A stretch of 64,000 nt of DNA, taken from NCBI GenBank assembly GCA_949296245.1, contig CASFNW010000011.1:1-64000 (forward strand). Reading direction: 5' to 3'. A program made the translations under genes and the position numbers. A model generated the notes under the pieces. The model did no database searches. It saw only the letters and a program-made list of their open reading frames with translations, and had not been told where the DNA came from. Below, one piece after another: positions 60,994 to 64,000 of this stretch (positions are counted from its first letter, which is position 1; every line of letters starts with the position of its first letter). The stretch comes from an uncultured bacterium (GTDB lineage: Bacteria; Cyanobacteriota; Vampirovibrionia; Gastranaerophilales; Gastranaerophilaceae).

Positions 60994-61932
60994 CTAAAAA
61001 TTTATTCTTTCTTTTTCAACCACAACAGGTTTTTTGTTCACTCTTGTGTAGATTGCGCCTATGTATTCCCCAAGTACACCCATGCAAAACAGCTGTATAG
61101 AAGCAAGGAAGAAAATACTTATGATAAGAGGAGCAATACCTATAGTGAATTCTTCCCAGAAAATGAGTTTTAAAATAAAATACAATACCGCAGCAAGAAA
61201 ACTCAAAAATGAGAACCCGAACCCGAGAAAAGCCATAAGTCTCAGCGGAACTTTAGAGTGTTTTACTATTCCTATCATTGCATTGTCATACAGTGTGTAA
61301 AAGTTGTTTTTTGTAATCCCTCTTTTTCTTGCGGGCTGTTTAAAATCAACAAAAGCCTTTTCAAAACCTATTTCACAAATCAGACCTCTTATGTAGGGAT
61401 ACGGGTCATCAAGACTTTTTATGATGTCAATCACCTGTTTGTCAAAAAGCCCGAATCCCGTGCAGTTTTTAACAAGGTTTGTATCATCATCCGCAATACG
61501 GGAAATAAATTCGTAGTAAAGTTTTCTCAGAAGGAAAAACAGGAAAGACTCTTCGCTTTCTGTTTTTCGCCCGAGAACAATTTTGTATCCCTGTTCCCAT
61601 TTTTGGATAAAGTCTTTTATGAGTTCAGGCGGATCCTGCAAATCCGATGCAAGATAAATAACCGCATCGCCGGAGGCCTGAATCATTCCGTAGTAGGGGG
61701 AACGAATATGACCGAAATTGCGGGCGTTTAAAATTACTTTTATACGATTATCTTTTGCAGCAAGTTCTCTTAATTTTTCTTCTGTTCTGTCAGTAGAACA
61801 GTTGTCAAGCAGAATATATTCAAACTCATACCTGCCGCAAAAAGGCTCTATTGCTTTCATTACCCTTTCATACAGGGTGTCAAGATTTTCTTCTTCATTG
61901 TAACAGCTTGAAACCAGACTGATTTTTTTCAT
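60994..61932 (-). CDS. GT2 glycosyltransferase, DPM1/GtrB-like
   Basis: 312 residues. GT-A domain with 'LVSSCYNEEENLDTLYERV', 'DNCSTDRTEEKL', 'ASDLQDPPELI' (DxD-type metal site), 'QDP' and the acceptor segment near 180-200; two C-terminal membrane helices (about 228-255, 262-285). Such enzymes move a sugar to polyprenyl phosphate for later transfer outside the membrane. First gene of the operon. Divergent from a DUF2142-like protein, which could be a partner membrane transferase or flippase. Confidence 0.9.
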   Translation of the reverse strand: MKKISLVSSCYNEEENLDTLYERVMKAIEPFCGRYEFEYILLDNCSTDRTEEKLRELAAKDNRIKVILNARNFGHIRSPYYGMIQASGDAVIYLASDLQDPPELIKDFIQKWEQGYKIVLGRKTESEESFLFFLLRKLYYEFISRIADDDTNLVKNCTGFGLFDKQVIDIIKSLDDPYPYIRGLICEIGFEKAFVDFKQPARKRGITKNNFYTLYDNAMIGIVKHSKVPLRLMAFLGFGFSFLSFLAAVLYFILKLIFWEEFTIGIAPLIISIFFLASIQLFCMGVLGEYIGAIYTRVNKKPVVVEKERINF

Positions 61933-62024
61933 ATAACTCCTCGTAAAATTTTCTAAACATTATTATAACACGCACTCTTTTTTAGGATAAACTATAATCA
62001 TCTGATAATTATATGGGAGTTTTG

Positions 62025-63431
62025 ATGGAGAATACCTGGTTTAAACCGGAAAGAGTTTTTTTGATATTGTCTTTATTCTGGGGATTACTGTATCTTTTTG
62101 TTTCTCCGCCTTTTACCGCTGCTGATGAATGTAGTCATTTCTGGAAGATTTATCTTCTTTCCGAAGGAAAAGTAAGTGCCAAAAAACTTACCTCTCCCGT
62201 TGCAAACGGTATCGTAAGAGACAGAGTGCTTTCTATGACGGGTGAGTACGTGCCTTTTGGCATGTACAAAGCCGGATATAAAAATATTAAAACAAGGTGG
62301 AGAGATTTTGAAAAGACAAGTTTTTCGCAAACAAAAGAGATTTTAAGCTATCCTTTAGAAAAAGATAAACTTGTATTCAATACTTTTCCTGTACCGGCAT
62401 ATACGGTATTTTCGTATTTGCCATCCGTAATTCTTATGAAAATAATGACTCTGGCAAACATAAACCCGGGGATTATGATGTATGTTTTAAGACTGGTGTC
62501 TCTTGTTACGTATACTGCTTTAATTTATGCGGCAATAAAAATAATCCCTTTTAAAAAATGGCTTTTTGCTGCTCTGGCGCTTTTGCCAACAGCTTTATAT
62601 CATTCTTGTATGATAAATGCCGATTCTATGACAATCGGATTGGGTTTTTTGTTTACGGCGTTGACTCTTTATTATGCTTATAACGAAAAAGTACAAAAAT
62701 TGACAACGAAAAATTTGTTAGTTTATTTTCTTGCCGGTGTATGGTTTGTTTTTTGCAAATTTGCTTATCTGCCAGTTTTGTTAATTTATTTTTTAATTCC
62801 TGAAAATAAGTTTGAAAGTAAAAAAATAAGATATAAGGCCTTTGTTTATGCTTTGTTATTTGTTTTGCTGTTTACTTTTTTTGTCTTTACAATAAATGCC
62901 AGAATAACAGCAAATACTGATGACTTTTTTATGAGGCAGACGGCTGTTGCATTTTTGATAGAAAAACCGATAATATTTATTAAGGTGGCTTTTTATACCC
63001 TTCTTGTAAAAGGGAAAGACTGCTTGACAGGAGTCATCGGGAGTTTTGGCTGGGGCGAGGTAAAAATCCCGATACATATTGCGGGGTTATATTATCTTTC
63101 TTTGCTTTTATTTTCCGTCTTTAATTTTAAAGAAGAGCAAACACAAAAAACACCTGACACCGTACACAAACTTTTATTTGCCGGTATTTTTATTTTGTAT
63201 TCTATACTGCTTTTTGTTATTTTGTATTTGAATTTTCAAATCTCGAAAGACGGTATAATAGATGGATTCTGGGGCAGGTATTTTATTCCTGTTTTGCCTT
63301 TTATATTTTTATGTTTTCAAAATAAAAAGTTTTTTGTTAAAACAAATGCACTCATTTTTGTAAATTTGTTTTTTATAAATTTTGTTTTGTTTGTAAGTTT
63401 AATAAGGATAGTTTACAGATTCTATGTATAG
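62025..63431 (+). CDS. DUF2142-like polytopic membrane protein 1
   Basis: About 468 residues with ten or so membrane helices. The first loop has 'SPPFTAADECSHFWKIYLLSEG' and later 'FPVPAYTVFSYLPSVILMK', features of DUF2142 and related GT-C-like membrane proteins that begin with a periplasmic acidic loop (P-D/A-E-x-x-H). I take the ATG after gggag (5-nt spacing); an ATG four codons earlier has no such site. Probably a polyprenyl-sugar-dependent glycosyltransferase working with the adjacent GT2; substrate unknown. Confidence 0.75.
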   Translation: MENTWFKPERVFLILSLFWGLLYLFVSPPFTAADECSHFWKIYLLSEGKVSAKKLTSPVANGIVRDRVLSMTGEYVPFGMYKAGYKNIKTRWRDFEKTSFSQTKEILSYPLEKDKLVFNTFPVPAYTVFSYLPSVILMKIMTLANINPGIMMYVLRLVSLVTYTALIYAAIKIIPFKKWLFAALALLPTALYHSCMINADSMTIGLGFLFTALTLYYAYNEKVQKLTTKNLLVYFLAGVWFVFCKFAYLPVLLIYFLIPENKFESKKIRYKAFVYALLFVLLFTFFVFTINARITANTDDFFMRQTAVAFLIEKPIIFIKVAFYTLLVKGKDCLTGVIGSFGWGEVKIPIHIAGLYYLSLLLFSVFNFKEEQTQKTPDTVHKLLFAGIFILYSILLFVILYLNFQISKDGIIDGFWGRYFIPVLPFIFLCFQNKKFFVKTNALIFVNLFFINFVLFVSLIRIVYRFYV

Positions 63432-64000
63432 ACAATGTTTAAAACCGCAGAATATTTTTGCTTTTATATGTCTGGTGTTCGGATTGTTTTTTGTGTTTTT
63501 CAATCCGCCTTTTCAAACACCTGATGAAGCCCAGCACTTTTTTAAGATGTGGGGATTTACGCAGGGTACTTTTAATTTTAAGGTTCTAAACGGATATTCC
63601 GGTGATATTCTGCCGGATAGTGTTATAAAAATAAGCAAATTTGACAGACTGTGCCGTCATCCGGAGTTAAAAACTTCTGCCGGCGAAATTTTTTCCGCAT
63701 TAAAAATAAAACTGGAGAAAGATAAAACCTCTTTTTATGTTTTTACTCCGACTTCTTACACGCCGGTGTCGTATTTTCCGGTGTTTTTAATACTGTGGGC
63801 AATGAAGCTTATTAATGTGCCGCCTTTAATTATGCTGTATATAATGCGGTTATGTTCTTTGTTTTTGTATACGGGGCTTTGTTATCAGGCAATAAAAATA
63901 ATCCCTTTTAAAAAATGGCTTTTTGTCTTGCTTACGCTTTTACCCATGGCTGTATATGAGGGTTCATCCGCTACCGCAGACCCGTTAACTACGGGAACGG
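63424..64000 (+). CDS. DUF2142-like membrane protein 2 (partial, runs off the window)
   Basis: The ATG overlaps the previous gene by 8 nt and the frame is open for 192 codons to the window edge. N-terminal helix 'IFAFICLVFGLFFVFF', then 'NPPFQTPDEAQHFFKMWGF', the same P-x-E-x-x-H loop as the previous protein, and 'TPTSYTPVSYFPVFLI'. 'AIKIIPFKKWLF' is identical in both, and the DNA is identical over 38 nt (62531-62568 and 63888-63925), pointing to tandem duplication with later exchange. Confidence 0.75.
   Translation, partial: MYRQCLKPQNIFAFICLVFGLFFVFFNPPFQTPDEAQHFFKMWGFTQGTFNFKVLNGYSGDILPDSVIKISKFDRLCRHPELKTSAGEIFSALKIKLEKDKTSFYVFTPTSYTPVSYFPVFLILWAMKLINVPPLIMLYIMRLCSLFLYTGLCYQAIKIIPFKKWLFVLLTLLPMAVYEGSSATADPLTTGT

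Noticed and set aside
1-64000. CRISPR array from the many short repeats
   Set aside because: R1-R3 copies are kilobases apart, unevenly spaced and have no spacer-repeat periodicity; no cas gene is present.
1-64000. tRNA, rRNA, tmRNA or RNase P genes
   Set aside because: I looked for T-loop and acceptor patterns and for long GC-rich conserved segments on both strands and found none that could be folded convincingly.

Overview
The window is a low-GC bacterial chromosome segment with mostly housekeeping genes on both strands. The best fit is a gut-type member of the non-photosynthetic cyanobacterial sister lineage (Vampirovibrionia/Melainabacteria, probably Gastranaerophilales). Support comes from an LdpA-like Fe-S protein and a Tic20-like membrane protein (both otherwise cyanobacterial families), an unusually long NusB, flagellar motor genes in an otherwise cyanobacteria-like gene set, and many prepilin-type proteins sharing one C-terminal motif. 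This placement is an inference from protein resemblance; no rRNA or tRNA gene was seen.

Layout. 1-7.97 kb: a Cys-rich hypothetical, an HdeD-like membrane protein, ftsH, miaB and dapA. 8.1-14.3 kb (minus strand): ileS, apt, an O-acetylhomoserine sulfhydrylase, a Tic20-like protein and a TPR protein. 14.5-18.1 kb (plus strand): a regulator with four tandem GntR-type winged helices, a putative metallopeptidase, a 52-residue ORF, a hairpin-rich stretch and lipA. 18.1-26.9 kb: a LysM/GH24/amidase wall hydrolase, a sigma-70-like factor, ftsY-nusB, purB, a phosphoesterase, alr and a small protein. 27.3-31.6 kb: two large paralogous membrane proteins carrying an N-terminal NPSFKGPVE motif, then an acidic coiled-coil protein. 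31.7-37.9 kb (minus strand): a WecG-type glycosyltransferase, ftsE, ftsX, an HDOD protein and four tandem prepilin-like genes. 38.0-45.8 kb: a GAF-GGDEF protein, a homocitrate/isopropylmalate synthase-like enzyme with scpB, two secreted or anchored hypotheticals, ruvA and bioB. 46.4-54.0 kb: a glycine-rich prepilin fusion flanked by a perfect 51-bp inverted repeat, thrB, the stator/switch operon motA-motB-fliL-fliM-fliN and a sixth prepilin gene. 54.8-64 kb: typA, prs, an operon GT2-ldpA-tilS-hpt, and two tandem DUF2142-like membrane proteins, the second cut by the window end.

Themes. Purine and nucleotide supply (apt, purB, hpt, prs), cofactors (lipA, bioB), translation and tRNA (ileS, miaB, tilS, typA), amino-acid synthesis (dapA, thrB, metY-like), division and wall (ftsEX, alr, hydrolase, ftsY) and surface structures (prepilins, flagellar motor, glycosyltransferases) are all represented.

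Most longer intergenic gaps hold dispersed repeats. I define three families. R1 is a hairpin element whose stem sequence changes between copies while pairing is kept, followed by a conserved tail containing TCTTATCACGAATTTTTC. R2 is the 'agattcttc...cagaatgac' interspersed type. R3 is a GC-rich 'ctaatctggtgtcgcag...' type. These, together with the multi-wHTH regulator, the FKG-motif proteins and the Gly-rich pilin, are the least explained material here.
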